Assembly (NCBI GenBank): GCA_963745405.1 | Contig: CAVUWY010000002.1 | Coordinates: 310,001-374,000 of the forward strand | Reading direction: 5' to 3' | DNA from: C-114 sp963745405 | Lineage (GTDB): Bacteria > Chloroflexota > Limnocylindria > Limnocylindrales > CSP1-4 | Length of the DNA stretch: 64,000 bases | Shown here: piece by piece, positions 25,996-35,207 of the stretch | Layout: the number at the start of each line of letters is the position of its first letter | Numbering within the stretch: the stretch's first letter is position 1 | Made by a program: the position numbers and the translations under genes | Notes under the pieces: model-generated | Database searches by the model: none | What the model was told of the DNA's origin: nothing | The model's input: only the letters and a program-made list of their open reading frames with translations

Positions 25996-26341
25996 TGATC
26001 GCCGGCGGAACGTATGGCAGCCGACCGCAGACTTTCGACGGTCAGTGATCGCCGGTGGAACGTAAGGCAGCCGCCGAGAGCCTGACAGCCGCCGGGGGCT
26101 CGGCCGGGGGCCCGGCAGCGCCCGAGGCGTGGCAGCCGCCGAGAGCCTGACAGCCGCCGGGGGCTCGGCCGGGGGCCCGGCAGCGCCCGAGGCGTGGCAG
26201 CCGCCGAGAGCCTGACAGCCGCCGGGGGCCCGGCCGGGGCCCAGCAGCGCCCGAGGCGTGGCAGCCGCCGAGAGCCTGACAGCCGCCGGGGGCTCGGCCG
26301 GGGGCCCGGCAGCGCCCGAGGCGTGGCAGCCGCCGGGGGCC
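25996..26341. repeat. 65-bp tandem array (four and a quarter units) with a leading 50-bp-spaced pair
   Basis: Four units at 26066-26130, 26131-26195, 26196-26259 (64 bp) and 26260-26324, then a 17-bp partial copy. The unit begins GGCAGCCGCCGAGAGCCTGA. Just before it, TGATCGCCGGYGGAACGTAWGGCAGCC occurs at 25996 and again at 26046, exactly 50 bp apart, the second merging into the first 65-bp unit. The 409-bp gap between copy 2 of the HTH gene and malate synthase holds only this array. Open frames through it are repeat artefacts. Confidence 0.93.
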
Positions 26342-26354
26342 CCGACGCGCGGGA

Positions 26355-27917
26355 TCAGAGGCGGCGATACGCCTCGAGCGTGAGGAACGTCGCGAAGTCG
26401 TCGGCCAGGACGAGCCCGTCGAGGAGGTCGGCCGCGTCCGCAAGGCGGCCGGCCGCGGGACCGCCGAGCCGGGCCAGCTCCTCGTCCCGGATCGTCGCGT
26501 AGAGAGACCCGTCGACCCGCCGGCCGTCGTCGAGCAGGTCGCCCCGCGATCGCCACAGCCAGAGAAGGGATCGGGCGATCTCGGCGGTCGCGGCGTCCTC
26601 CATGAGGTTGTTGATCGCGGCCGCGCCGTTCCCGCGGAGCCACGAGTCGAGATAGGCGAGCGCGACCCAGATGTTCGCCCGGAGGCCGGCCTCGGTCCGC
26701 CGGCCGTCCGGCACGCGCAGATCGAGCAGTCCGGCCGGATCGCCGAGCTCCTCGCCGAGTCGCCGTTCCTTCTGGTTCGGGCGGTCCCCGAGGACGCCGT
26801 CGAAGATCTCGGTGGCGAGCGGAACGAGATCGGGGTGAGCGACCCACGTCCCATCGAACCCGTCGCCCGACTCCCGTTCCTTGTCCTCGCGAACCCGGGC
26901 CATCGCGGTCTCGTTGACGGCGGCGTCGCGGCGGGACGGGATGAAGGCGGCCATCCCGCCGATCGCGTGGGCCCCACGGCGATGGCAGGTCCGGACGAGG
27001 CGTTCCGTGTAGGCCCGCATGAAGGGGACGGTCATCGTCAGCTGGGCCCGGTCGGGCAGGTCGAGGTCGGGGTGCGTCCGGAGGCTCTTGATCGCGCTGA
27101 ACAGGTAGTCCCAGCGCCCGGCGTTGAGGCCGGCCGCGTGGTCGCGCAACTCCCAGAGGATCTCGTCCATCTCGAATGCGGCCGGCAGCGTCTCGATGAG
27201 GACGGTCGCCCGGATCGTCCCGGCCGCGATACCGAGGGCGCTCTCCGCCTCGACGAAGACGTCGTTCCAGAGGCGCGCTTCGAGGTGGCTCTCGAGCTTG
27301 GGCAGGTAGAGGTATGGCCCGCTGCCGCGGGCGACGAGCTCGGCCGCGTTGTGGAAGAACCACAGCCCGAAGTCGGCGAGGCTCGCCGATACCGGCGCCC
27401 CGTCGCGAACGAGGTGAGCCTCGTCGAGGTGCCAGCCGCGCGGCCGGATGAGGAGCGTGGCGGTCCGCTCGGCGAGCTCGTACGACCGCCCGTCCGGGCC
27501 ATGGAACGTGAGCGACCGCCGGACCGCCGCCCGAAGGGCGGCCTGGCCGCCGACCACGTTCGACCAGGTCGGCGACAGGGCGTCCTCGAGGTCGGCCATG
27601 AACACCCGGGCCCCGCTGTTGAGGGCGTTGATCATCATCTTCGGCTCGGCCGGCCCGGTGATCTCGACCCGGCGGTCCTCGAGGTCGGCCGGCGCGCTCG
27701 CGACCCGCCAGTCGGCGGCCCGGACGTCGGCCGTCTCCGGCAGGAGCCCGAGGGTCGCACCATGGGCGAGCGCCTCCCGACGCACTGCCCGCCGCTCGAG
27801 GAGCTCGCGGCGCCGCGGCTCGAACCGGCCGGCGAGGCGGTCGACGAACGCCAGGGCCTCCGGCGTGAGGATCTCCTCCGAGCCCGGCACGGCCGGTCCG
27901 ACGACGGTCACTGTCAC
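26355..27917 (-). CDS. aceB: Malate synthase A
   Basis: 520 residues, typical for the A form. Motifs: MADLEDALSPTW, RPRGWHLDE, PKLESHLEARLWNDVF, LIETLPAAFEMDEILWELRDH, and NNLMEDAATAEIARS with the catalytic Asp. It condenses glyoxylate with acetyl-CoA to malate. The start overlaps the stop of the xanthine dehydrogenase FAD subunit by 4 bp, so it is the last gene of a four-gene operon. Isocitrate lyase is absent nearby; the context suggests glyoxylate from purine breakdown or from glycolate. Confidence 0.95.
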   Translation of the reverse strand: MTVTVVGPAVPGSEEILTPEALAFVDRLAGRFEPRRRELLERRAVRREALAHGATLGLLPETADVRAADWRVASAPADLEDRRVEITGPAEPKMMINALNSGARVFMADLEDALSPTWSNVVGGQAALRAAVRRSLTFHGPDGRSYELAERTATLLIRPRGWHLDEAHLVRDGAPVSASLADFGLWFFHNAAELVARGSGPYLYLPKLESHLEARLWNDVFVEAESALGIAAGTIRATVLIETLPAAFEMDEILWELRDHAAGLNAGRWDYLFSAIKSLRTHPDLDLPDRAQLTMTVPFMRAYTERLVRTCHRRGAHAIGGMAAFIPSRRDAAVNETAMARVREDKERESGDGFDGTWVAHPDLVPLATEIFDGVLGDRPNQKERRLGEELGDPAGLLDLRVPDGRRTEAGLRANIWVALAYLDSWLRGNGAAAINNLMEDAATAEIARSLLWLWRSRGDLLDDGRRVDGSLYATIRDEELARLGGPAAGRLADAADLLDGLVLADDFATFLTLEAYRRL

Positions 27918-28798
27918 CAGCCGCCTGCCTCTCGGATGAGTCGATGGAGGACGCGGGCCGCGACCGCTCGCCGGTAGTCGGCGGTCGAACGGATGTCGTC
28001 GATGGGGGCGATCTCACGGGCCAGCGCCTCGGCCGCCCGATCGGCCATCTCCGGGGTCGGCCGTTCGCTCTCGAGCACCCGTTCCGTGGCCGTCGCCCGG
28101 ATCGGCGTCGGCGCCACCGAGCCGAGGGCGAGGCGGACATCGCGCCAGACACGCGGACCGAGGGCGGTCACGTCGGGCTCGTCCCGCCACGACAGGCACA
28201 GGACGACCTTGCTGATCGCCTGGGCCCGCCGCGTGCCGACCTTGCGGAAGCGGGCCTCGCGGCCGGGCAGGAGCGGCAGGCGGACCCGGAGGATGAGCTC
28301 GTCCGGGGCAAGCGCGGTCGTCCGGTAGGCCGGCCACATCCGGCTCGCCTGGACCGACCGCTCACCGCGTGGCCCGCCGATGTCGATGACGGCATCCGTG
28401 GCCAGCAGGACGGGCAGGGAGTCGCCGGCTGGCGAGGCGTTGGCGATGTTCCCGCCGATCGTGGCCCGGTTCTGGATCTGGGCCGCACCGACCGTCGCGG
28501 CCGCGTCGACGAGGGCCGGCGCGAGCTCCCGGCAGAGGGCCGATCGGCGGATGTCGGCGAACGTGGTGAGGGCGCCGATGACGAGCGCGGACGGCTTCAC
28601 GGCGATGCCCCGCAGCTCGTCGAGTCCCCACAGGTCGAGGCACGCCGCCGGCGCCGGCCCGAGCTCGCCGGTCAGCTGGACGAGGAGGTCGGTCGCCCCG
28701 GCGACCGGTCGGAGCGGCTGCTCGGGACCGGTCGCTGCGAGGAGCGCATAGGCCTCGGCCAGGGTCCGCGGCGTGGTGACCGGCGGTTCGATGCTCAT
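27914..28798 (-). CDS. Xanthine dehydrogenase, FAD-binding subunit
   Basis: 294 residues from ATG 28798 (the longer frame to 29485 is antisense-like filler inside the iron-sulfur gene). FAD_binding_5 motifs: RPVAGATDLLVQL near the start and ATIGGNIANASPAGDS, then a CO_deh_flav_C domain (FRKVGTRRAQAISKV). It passes electrons from the iron-sulfur subunit to NAD+ or O2. Four-base overlaps link it to the small subunit upstream and malate synthase downstream. Confidence 0.92.
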   Translation of the reverse strand: MSIEPPVTTPRTLAEAYALLAATGPEQPLRPVAGATDLLVQLTGELGPAPAACLDLWGLDELRGIAVKPSALVIGALTTFADIRRSALCRELAPALVDAAATVGAAQIQNRATIGGNIANASPAGDSLPVLLATDAVIDIGGPRGERSVQASRMWPAYRTTALAPDELILRVRLPLLPGREARFRKVGTRRAQAISKVVLCLSWRDEPDVTALGPRVWRDVRLALGSVAPTPIRATATERVLESERPTPEMADRAAEALAREIAPIDDIRSTADYRRAVAARVLHRLIREAGGW

Positions 28799-29361
28799 CC
28801 GGGAGCCCCACCGGCCGAGTCGGCCGAGGCGGCCGCGTCGGCCGCCGACGTCGCCGAGTCGAAGCGTTCCGCGGCCAGCGCGATCGCCTCGACGATCTTC
28901 GTGTAGCCGGTGCAGCGGCAGAGGTTGCCGGCGATCGCCTCCCGGATCGCCTCGTCGGTCGGCGCGGACCCGGAGACGAGGAAGGCGTGGCCGGCCATCA
29001 GCATGCCGGGCGTGCAGATACCGCATTGGGCGCCGCCGGTCTCGAGGAAGGCCGCCTGGAGGATGTCGAGATCGTCGGGCGTCGGCGGCTCCGCGACAGC
29101 GGTCGTCCGGTCGAAGCGCCGGCGGGCGAGGCCCTCGACCGTCCGGACGTCGGCGCCCTCTGCCTGGCAGATCGGGACGAGGCAGGCGTCGACGACGGCT
29201 CCGTCGACGAGGACCGAGCAGGCGCCGCACTCCCCCTCGCCGCAGCCCTCCTTCGTCCCGGTCAGGACGAGGTCCTCGCGGAGGACATCGAGGAGGCGCC
29301 GCATGCCGGGCACGTCGACCTCGGTCGGGATGCCGTTCACGGTGAGGTGGACGACGGTCAC
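28795..29361 (-). CDS. Xanthine dehydrogenase, [2Fe-2S] small subunit
   Basis: 188 residues. Two iron-sulfur centres are complete: the plant-ferredoxin type CGEGECGACSVLVDG with a fourth Cys in DACLVP, and the helical one CGICTPGMLM plus NLCRCTGY. The last 25 residues are an Ala/Ser tail beyond the usual 160. It relays electrons from the molybdenum subunit to FAD. It overlaps both neighbours by 4 bp. Confidence 0.94.
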   Translation of the reverse strand: MTVVHLTVNGIPTEVDVPGMRRLLDVLREDLVLTGTKEGCGEGECGACSVLVDGAVVDACLVPICQAEGADVRTVEGLARRRFDRTTAVAEPPTPDDLDILQAAFLETGGAQCGICTPGMLMAGHAFLVSGSAPTDEAIREAIAGNLCRCTGYTKIVEAIALAAERFDSATSAADAAASADSAGGAPG

Positions 29362-31716
29362 GCCAATCCCCGGGCGACGGCGTCGAGGGCGCCGGTCGCG
29401 GCGAGGATCCGTTCCGGGGTCGCCGGCAGCTCGTGGATCCAGACCCCCGTCGCGTCGTGGATGGCCGCCACCACGGCCGGCGCACCGACGTCCATCGGCA
29501 GCTCGCCGAGCCCCTTCGCGCCGTGGGGCGCGCCTGAGAACGGCGCCTCGACGAGGATCGTCGAGATCGACGGGGCGTCGAGAGCGGTCGGGATGAGGTA
29601 CGTCGCGAGGCGATCGTTGAGATAGCGACCGTCGCGCAGCTTTATCTCCTCGATCGTGGCGTAGCCCACGGCCTGCAGGGTACCGCCCTCGACCTGGCCC
29701 TCGGCGAGGACCGGGTGGATGACCCGGCCGACGTCGTCCGCAGCGACCACCGAGCGGACCGCCACCTCGCCGGTATCGAGATCGACATCGACCTCGGCGA
29801 CGGCCGATGCCCAGCCGAAGGCGGGATACGCGTCGCCGGTGTATGCGACCTCGTCGAACGGCTCGCCGTTGTAGGCGACGAAGCGCTCGTCGATCCGGGT
29901 CGGGCCGTTCGCCCGGGCATCGGACTGGTAGGTGTCGGCGAACGTGCCGCCGGTCCGCTCCTCGACGGCCGCCCGCAACCGCCGGGCGGCGCCGATGATG
30001 AGCCCGCCGACGACCATCGCCGTGCGCGAGGCGACGGTCGGCCCGGAGTCGGGCACGAGGGCGGTGTCCTGGGGCGCGACCTCGACCGCCTCGACCGGCA
30101 CGCCGAGCTCGGCCGCCGCGAGCTGGGGGAAGATCGTCTTGGTCCCCTGCCCCATCTCGGTCGACGCCGTGAGGATGCGGATCCGCCCCTCGGCGGTCAG
30201 CTCGATCGACGCGACCGAGGCGAGGCGGACCTCGCCCGATCCGGTGAACCCGGCGCCGTGCCAGGCGAGGGCGAGGCCGATGCCGTGGGCCGTCCGTGCC
30301 CGGCCGCCGCCGAACGGCGAGGCCGGCACGAGCCCCGAGCCCTGCCGCTCCGCCCGGGCCCGGGCCGTCCGCGCCCGCGTCCGCTCGAACTCGGCCGCCT
30401 CGGCCGCGCGCCGGAGGACCTCCTCGCCGGCCAGGCTCTCACGGAGGATCTGCCCGGTCGGCGTCGCGTCGCCCTCGCGGTAGACCCATCGCCGGCGCAG
30501 CTCGAGCGGCGAGATCGAGAGGGCCTCGGCGATGCGGTTGACCTGCATCTCGGCCGCGAACTCGGTCTGCGGCGCCCCGAAGCCGCGGAACGCGCCGTTG
30601 GGCGGGGTGTTGGTCGCCACGGCCCGGGAGCGGATGCGGACTGCCGGGCAACGGTACGGACCACCAGCGTGGATCGTGCCGCGCGACAGGACGACGGGGG
30701 TGAGCGTGCAGTAGGCGCCACCGTCCATGACGATGTCGATGTCCTGGGCGACGAGCCGGCCGTCCCGCGATGACGCCACTCCGGTAGCGGACGATCGCCG
30801 GGTGCCGCTTCGTCGTCGCGGCGATGTCCTCGTGGCGGTCGTAGATCATCCGGACGGGCCGGCCGCATGCACCCGCCAGGAGCGCCGCGTGCAGGGCGAG
30901 CATCGAGGGGTACTCCTCCTTGCCGCCGAAGCCGCCGCCGGTCTCCGCCTGGACCACCTGGGCGCGGTCGTCGTCGAGGAGCAGCGCGCGCTTCATCGCC
31001 TTGTGGATGTAGTACGGGCACTGGAGCGAGCCGTGGACGGTGACGCCGCCATCCGGCCGGGGCACCGCGATCATCGCGTTGTTCTCGATGTAGAGCTGCT
31101 CCTGGTGACCGACCCGGTACTCGCCCTCGATGATGAGGTCGGCGCCCGCCATGGCCGCGTCGACATCGCCGGCGACGAGCTCGTGGTGGGCGAAGACCTG
31201 CTCGCTCAGGAGCGGGTCGAAGACCGGCTCCTGCGGCGTCGTCCGAAGGTGGACGTGGGCTCGAGCCGCCCGCAGGGTCGCCCGGTCCGGCGCCGCGATG
31301 AGGGCGACCGGCTCGGCCTGATGGCGGATCTCGCCCCCGACGGGGACGAGGATCGGCTGATCGTCGTCGATGAGGCTCACGACGTTCGGGCCGGGTATGT
31401 CGTCGGCCGTGACGACGACGACCGTATCCCAGGCGAAGTCGTCGTCGAGGTCGATCCCGTCGAGCCGAGCCCGCGGCTCGGTCGAGCGGATGGTGGTCCC
31501 GTACCACGCCCCGGGAAAGACGAGGTCATCCGTGTACAGGGCGACCCCGGTGAGCTTGGCCGGGCCCTCGCGGCGAAGGGGCGCGACGGCCGCCCGGCCG
31601 GGCGCTCGGACCGAGGGCGCGCCGACCTCCGGCGTGGCGCTACCGGGCGTGCCGGCGTCGGGCGTGCCGATCCCGGGCGCGTGCGTCGACGAGGGGGGCG
31701 TCGGGCGAGTGAACAC
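29358..31716 (-). CDS. Xanthine dehydrogenase, molybdopterin-binding large subunit (frameshifted)
   Basis: The gene reads from GTG 31716 (the only start before conserved sequence) in one frame to about 30772 and in another to 29358. Removing one base near 30770, where RYRSGV should join SRDGRLVAQDIDIVMDGGAY, gives about 785 residues. Motifs of the xanthine dehydrogenase/CO dehydrogenase family: ETGGGFGGKEE, GAFRGFGAPQ, and AKGLGELP with the active-site Glu. FRGFG-PQ, not the CSFR of form I CoxL, and the uricase and guanine deaminase neighbours favour xanthine as substrate. It begins the xdh-aceB operon. The first 45 residues are low-complexity Pro/Gly/Thr. Confidence 0.88.
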
Positions 31717-31984
31717 CGGCGGGGCTGCGCTCCTCCAAGCAGTCTCGCAGCGACGATGGCGGGTGCAGCGCAGCGGTGTCAAGCGGTCGCGAGCGAGGGC
31801 GTCGGACGGCGCCGCCGGCGCATGGTCGAGGGGTCCGGGCGACGGACGGATGGCCGACGTAGTACCCGTGGGGGAGGGCGGCCGCTGTGGGCCGGGTCGA
31901 CCATGCCTACAACGCCGTCCCAGGGCCGCGGCGCCGAGTGACCGGTGGCCGTGTCCACCGCCTCTCACCTGGAGGGGTACACGC

Positions 31985-32560
31985 ATGGCTGCGGAACGCG
32001 ACCAGGTTCCGGTTGATGCTGCTCCGACCGTCCCGCTGATCGAGGAGGCGGAACCGGCGCCTCTGGTACCGATCGGTCCGTCCTTCCTCCCCGCGCCTCC
32101 GACCGGCTGGAGCGACACCATCACCGGCACGGACGGACCACGCTTCTGGGACCGGATGATCTCGACCGAGGGCGCCCGGAGCCGGCGCTACGGCCGGCCG
32201 ATCACCGTTGCCTTCGCCGAGTTCGTCGGCCTCGACCGACTCTCCCGCCAGTGGGGCCCTGATGTCGGGGAGCGAGCGCTCATCCTCGCCGCGCGGACGC
32301 TCGGCAAGGAGATCCGCTCGAGCGACCACATCGCGCGCCTCGAGGAGGTCCGCTTCGGCATCCTCCTGACCGAGACGACGGAGATCGCCGCGATCAACTT
32401 CATCGAGCGAGCCCGGGCTTCGTTGGAGCGCGAGCTCGCCGCGGCGGACGTCGTCCAGGTCGCCTTCGGCTGGGCGAGTCCGGCCCCGAAGGGCGAACTC
32501 ACCGAGGCCGTCACCGTCGCTCTCGACCGCCTCGCCGCCGAGGTCCGCGACCTCCAGTAG
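31985..32560 (+). CDS. Degenerate GGDEF-domain protein, copy 1
   Basis: 191 residues from ATG 31985, with GGAGG at 31971-31975. After a Pro-rich N-terminus, residues about 45-188 show a GGDEF-like fold: RSRRYGRPITVAFAEFVGLDRL, IRSSDHIARL, then EEVRFGILLTETTEI where GG(D/E)EF should be, and VQVAFGWASP. The signature loop is replaced by LEEVRF, so diguanylate cyclase activity is not expected. A membrane-anchored paralogue is at 36802. It could bind nucleotides or act as a scaffold. Confidence 0.78.
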   Translation: MAAERDQVPVDAAPTVPLIEEAEPAPLVPIGPSFLPAPPTGWSDTITGTDGPRFWDRMISTEGARSRRYGRPITVAFAEFVGLDRLSRQWGPDVGERALILAARTLGKEIRSSDHIARLEEVRFGILLTETTEIAAINFIERARASLERELAAADVVQVAFGWASPAPKGELTEAVTVALDRLAAEVRDLQ

Positions 32561-32606
32561 CTCCGGGCCGGGTCCGGTGCCAGACCGAGCCGGTCCTCCG
32601 GCCGGA

Positions 32607-34229
32607 TCAGTCCCGGCCGTGGCGGAGCGAGCGTCCTGGCGTCGCGCCCGTGTGCACGCCGCCGTCGACGACGAGCCGTCCGTTGACGATCACGTGGTCG
32701 ATGCCCTCGGGGAAACGCCGCGGCTCCTCGTACGTGGCGAGGTTTCGCACGCCGACCGGATCGAACACGACCACGTCAGCCGCCAGCCCGTCGGCCAGTC
32801 GGCCGCGGTCCCGGAGGTCGAGCCGGGCGGCCGGCGCCGAGGTCATCCGGCGGACGGCCTCCTCCAGTGACAGGATCCGCTCGTCGCGGACGAACTGGCC
32901 GAGGATCCGCGGAAAGCTGCCGTAGGTCCGCGGGCTCGGCTTGTCGCCGACGAACGTCGAATCGGTCCCGACCATCCCGACCGGGTGGCGCAGGAAGCGG
33001 CGGATCCCGTCGGTGTGCGGGCCGGGCGTGACCTCGTTGGGCCGGAGGCCCTCGGACAGCAGCAGGTCGCACAGGAGATCGACCGGATCGGCTCCCGTCT
33101 CGCCGACGATCTCGCCGAGCGTGCGGCCCTCCCACGCAAGGTGCTCCGGCCGGGCGAGGTAGCCGACCCGCACGGCGGCGAGCCCGGTCGGCCCGGCGAA
33201 CAGGGTGCCGCGGGCGGCCAGCTCGCTGCGGATCCGCGACCGAACCCGGGCGTCGGCCAGCCGCTCGAGCGTCCGGTCGGGGCCGCCTTCCTGGACCCAG
33301 AGCGGCATGAGGATCAGGAGGCGGGTGCTCGCCCATTCGAATGGATAGGCGTCGAACGTCACGTCGAGGCCCTCGGCCCGCGCGTCGTCGACGAGCTCGA
33401 GCATCTGGTCGGGGCTGCCCGGGAAGGTCGTCCGGTGGTAGAAGTGGGTGATGTGGGCGGGCGCGCCACCCCGGCGCCCGATGTCGATCGCCTCCCGGAA
33501 CGGATCGAGGAAGCGGTCGCCGAGCCCATAGCGGACATGGGTGTGGTAGAGCCCACCGTGCTGCGCGGCGCGACCGGTGAGCGCGGCGAGTTCCCCGGTC
33601 GTGGCGTACGCGCCGGGCGGGTAGTCGAGCCCTGAGCTCAGCCCGAAGGCGCCTTCGGCCATCGCCTCGCCGAGGAGTCCGGCCATCCGATCGAGGGCCC
33701 GGTCGTCCGCGGGCACGTCGTCCCAGCCGAGCGCGTCGATCCGCAGGGCAGCGTTCCCGACCAGGAAGGCGAGGTTGACGCTCGTCGTCCCATCGAACCT
33801 CTCCATGTACGAGGCGGCCGAGCCCCAGTCGTAATCGAGGTCGGGGTGGCCGTCGAGGCCGGCGTTGAAGCGGACGAACGCCCGCAGATCGTCGGCGCTC
33901 GTGAACGGGGCGTAGGAGTTGCCATCGACCCCCACGACCTCGGTCGTGACGCCCTGGCGGACCTTCGGCTCGTGGCGCGGATCCGCCAGGATCATCAGCC
34001 CGCTGTGGCTGTGCAGGTCGATGAACCCGGGGGCGACCGTCCTGCGGCTCGCGTCGATCGTCCGGACGGTCGGCGCCGCGCGGAGTGCCTCCTCCCCGGC
34101 CGTGCCCGCCGCCTCGACCCGGAGCAGGCCGTCCGTGGTCACCCCGACCGTGCCCGGATAGCCCGGCGCGCCCGTTCCGTCGACGAGCGTTCCGCCCTCG
34201 ATCCGGATCGCGAGCCGGTTCGTGTCCAT
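32607..34229 (-). CDS. N-acyl-D-amino-acid deacylase / D-aminoacylase family amidohydrolase
   Basis: 540 residues from ATG 34229, which has GAGGG five bases upstream; ATG 34238 is also in frame. Motifs: VAPGFIDLHSHSG (metal His pair), GLSSGLDYPPGAYA, FDAYPFEWAS, and GTDSTFV. Family members remove acyl groups from D-amino acids or cleave related amides using one or two zinc ions. Position within a purine region makes an N-carbamoyl or hydantoin-derived substrate possible, but this is inference. It is a single gene between a GGDEF-like gene and an HTH gene. Confidence 0.86.
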   Translation of the reverse strand: MDTNRLAIRIEGGTLVDGTGAPGYPGTVGVTTDGLLRVEAAGTAGEEALRAAPTVRTIDASRRTVAPGFIDLHSHSGLMILADPRHEPKVRQGVTTEVVGVDGNSYAPFTSADDLRAFVRFNAGLDGHPDLDYDWGSAASYMERFDGTTSVNLAFLVGNAALRIDALGWDDVPADDRALDRMAGLLGEAMAEGAFGLSSGLDYPPGAYATTGELAALTGRAAQHGGLYHTHVRYGLGDRFLDPFREAIDIGRRGGAPAHITHFYHRTTFPGSPDQMLELVDDARAEGLDVTFDAYPFEWASTRLLILMPLWVQEGGPDRTLERLADARVRSRIRSELAARGTLFAGPTGLAAVRVGYLARPEHLAWEGRTLGEIVGETGADPVDLLCDLLLSEGLRPNEVTPGPHTDGIRRFLRHPVGMVGTDSTFVGDKPSPRTYGSFPRILGQFVRDERILSLEEAVRRMTSAPAARLDLRDRGRLADGLAADVVVFDPVGVRNLATYEEPRRFPEGIDHVIVNGRLVVDGGVHTGATPGRSLRHGRD

Positions 34230-34414
34230 CGCCCTCATACCGGGCTCATCCTGTCCGGCGCGCGCATGGCTGTTCTCGCCCCGACAGATACCCGTCCCAC
34301 CCGTGGTTCGTCCCGCGCACCAACTGACCGAGAACCGGCGATCCTCTGCCGAGCGCGAGCTCAGGACGGTGCGCGAGAAGCACCGACCGTCGGACGAGCG
34401 GGCCTCTTCCTGAC

Positions 34415-34476
34415 GGTTGGAACGCCCGACGCACCACGGCCATGGCCGAGCGACCTGATCCGGTCAGGTGGAACGT
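34415..34476. repeat. Pair of GGTGGAACG-type elements 51 bp apart
   Basis: GGTTGGAACGC (34415-34425) and AGGTGGAACGT (34466-34476) are spaced 51 bp and resemble the GGYGGAACGT pair at 26002 and 26052. They lie in the 310-bp gap before the third HTH/nuclease-like gene. The rest of that gap shows nothing I can name. Confidence 0.35.
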
Positions 34477-34548
34477 CCGGCGCTCCGATCGGGTCCCGGA
34501 GGAGCCCCGCAACCGGAGGGTGAGGGTGGGGCGGTACTGTCCCGCGTC

Positions 34549-35199
34549 ATGAAGCGCGGCCGCCGCATCGACTGGGCCCGGGCGATGCTCGACTCGTCTC
34601 GCGTCCGGACCGGACGGGAGCTCCGAGATGCCCGCGAGTCGGCCGGCCTCAGCCTCCGGGACGTCGGTCGTGCCGTGGGAATCTCTCACTCGCAAGCGAG
34701 CCGTATCGAGCGCGGTCTCGTTCGGGACCCCTCCCTCGATGCCCTGACGAGATTGGCGGCCGGCGTCGGCTGCGAGCTGTCGCTCCGTCTCTATCCGGTC
34801 GGCGATCCGCTCCGGGACACGGCCCACAGCCGCCTTCTGGAACGCTTCCGAATCGAGCTCCATCCCTCGCTGACGATCCGCCATGAGGTGCCGATCGGAC
34901 GGGACGGCGATCTCAGAGCGTGGGATGCAGTCGTGAGCGGAACCGGCTGGCGGATCGCCGTCGAAGCGGAAACTCGCCTCGTCGACGCACAGGCCCTGCT
35001 CCGTCGACTGGCTCTCAAGCGTCGCGACGCCGCCATGGCCCATGCCATCCTTCTCGTCGCCGACACGCGAGCGAACCGCACGGCGCTCGCCGCCATGCGT
35101 ACCGTTCTCATCGCGGAGTTCCCCGTCGCCGGCCGCGCCACCCTCCGAGCCCTGCGGGCCGGCGAGTGGCCCCGTGGCAGCGGTGTGGTCGTGCTCTGA
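34549..35199 (+). CDS. HTH (XRE-type) protein with degenerate PD-(D/E)xK-like domain, copy 3
   Basis: 216 residues from ATG 34549. XRE helix-turn-helix at about 20-75 (LSLRDVGRAVGISHSQASRIERG). The C-terminal domain follows the layout of copies 1 and 2 but is altered: Glu113 and Asp126 (LRAWDAVV) are kept, and the Glu-x-Lys pair has become Glu139-x-Glu141 (IAVEAET). The loss of the catalytic Lys suggests a non-cutting paralogue, maybe purely a DNA-binding regulator. It converges on guanine deaminase with 8 bp between stops. Confidence 0.76.
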   Translation: MKRGRRIDWARAMLDSSRVRTGRELRDARESAGLSLRDVGRAVGISHSQASRIERGLVRDPSLDALTRLAAGVGCELSLRLYPVGDPLRDTAHSRLLERFRIELHPSLTIRHEVPIGRDGDLRAWDAVVSGTGWRIAVEAETRLVDAQALLRRLALKRRDAAMAHAILLVADTRANRTALAAMRTVLIAEFPVAGRATLRALRAGEWPRGSGVVVL

Positions 35200-35207
35200 G
35201 CTCATCG

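Noticed and set aside
26042..28152. Large minus-strand ORFs covering the 65-bp array and the malate synthase gene
   Set aside because: The malate synthase frame shows full-length homology; the others are Arg/Pro-rich shadows.
29358..31716. Aerobic CO dehydrogenase (coxMSL)
   Set aside because: The large subunit has GAFRGFGAPQ instead of the form I CoxL motif, and neighbours are uricase, guanine deaminase and malate synthase.
33846..34523. 225-residue plus-strand ORF over the deacylase start
   Set aside because: Mostly antisense to the deacylase; its remainder crosses the promoter region of copy 3 of the HTH gene without homology.
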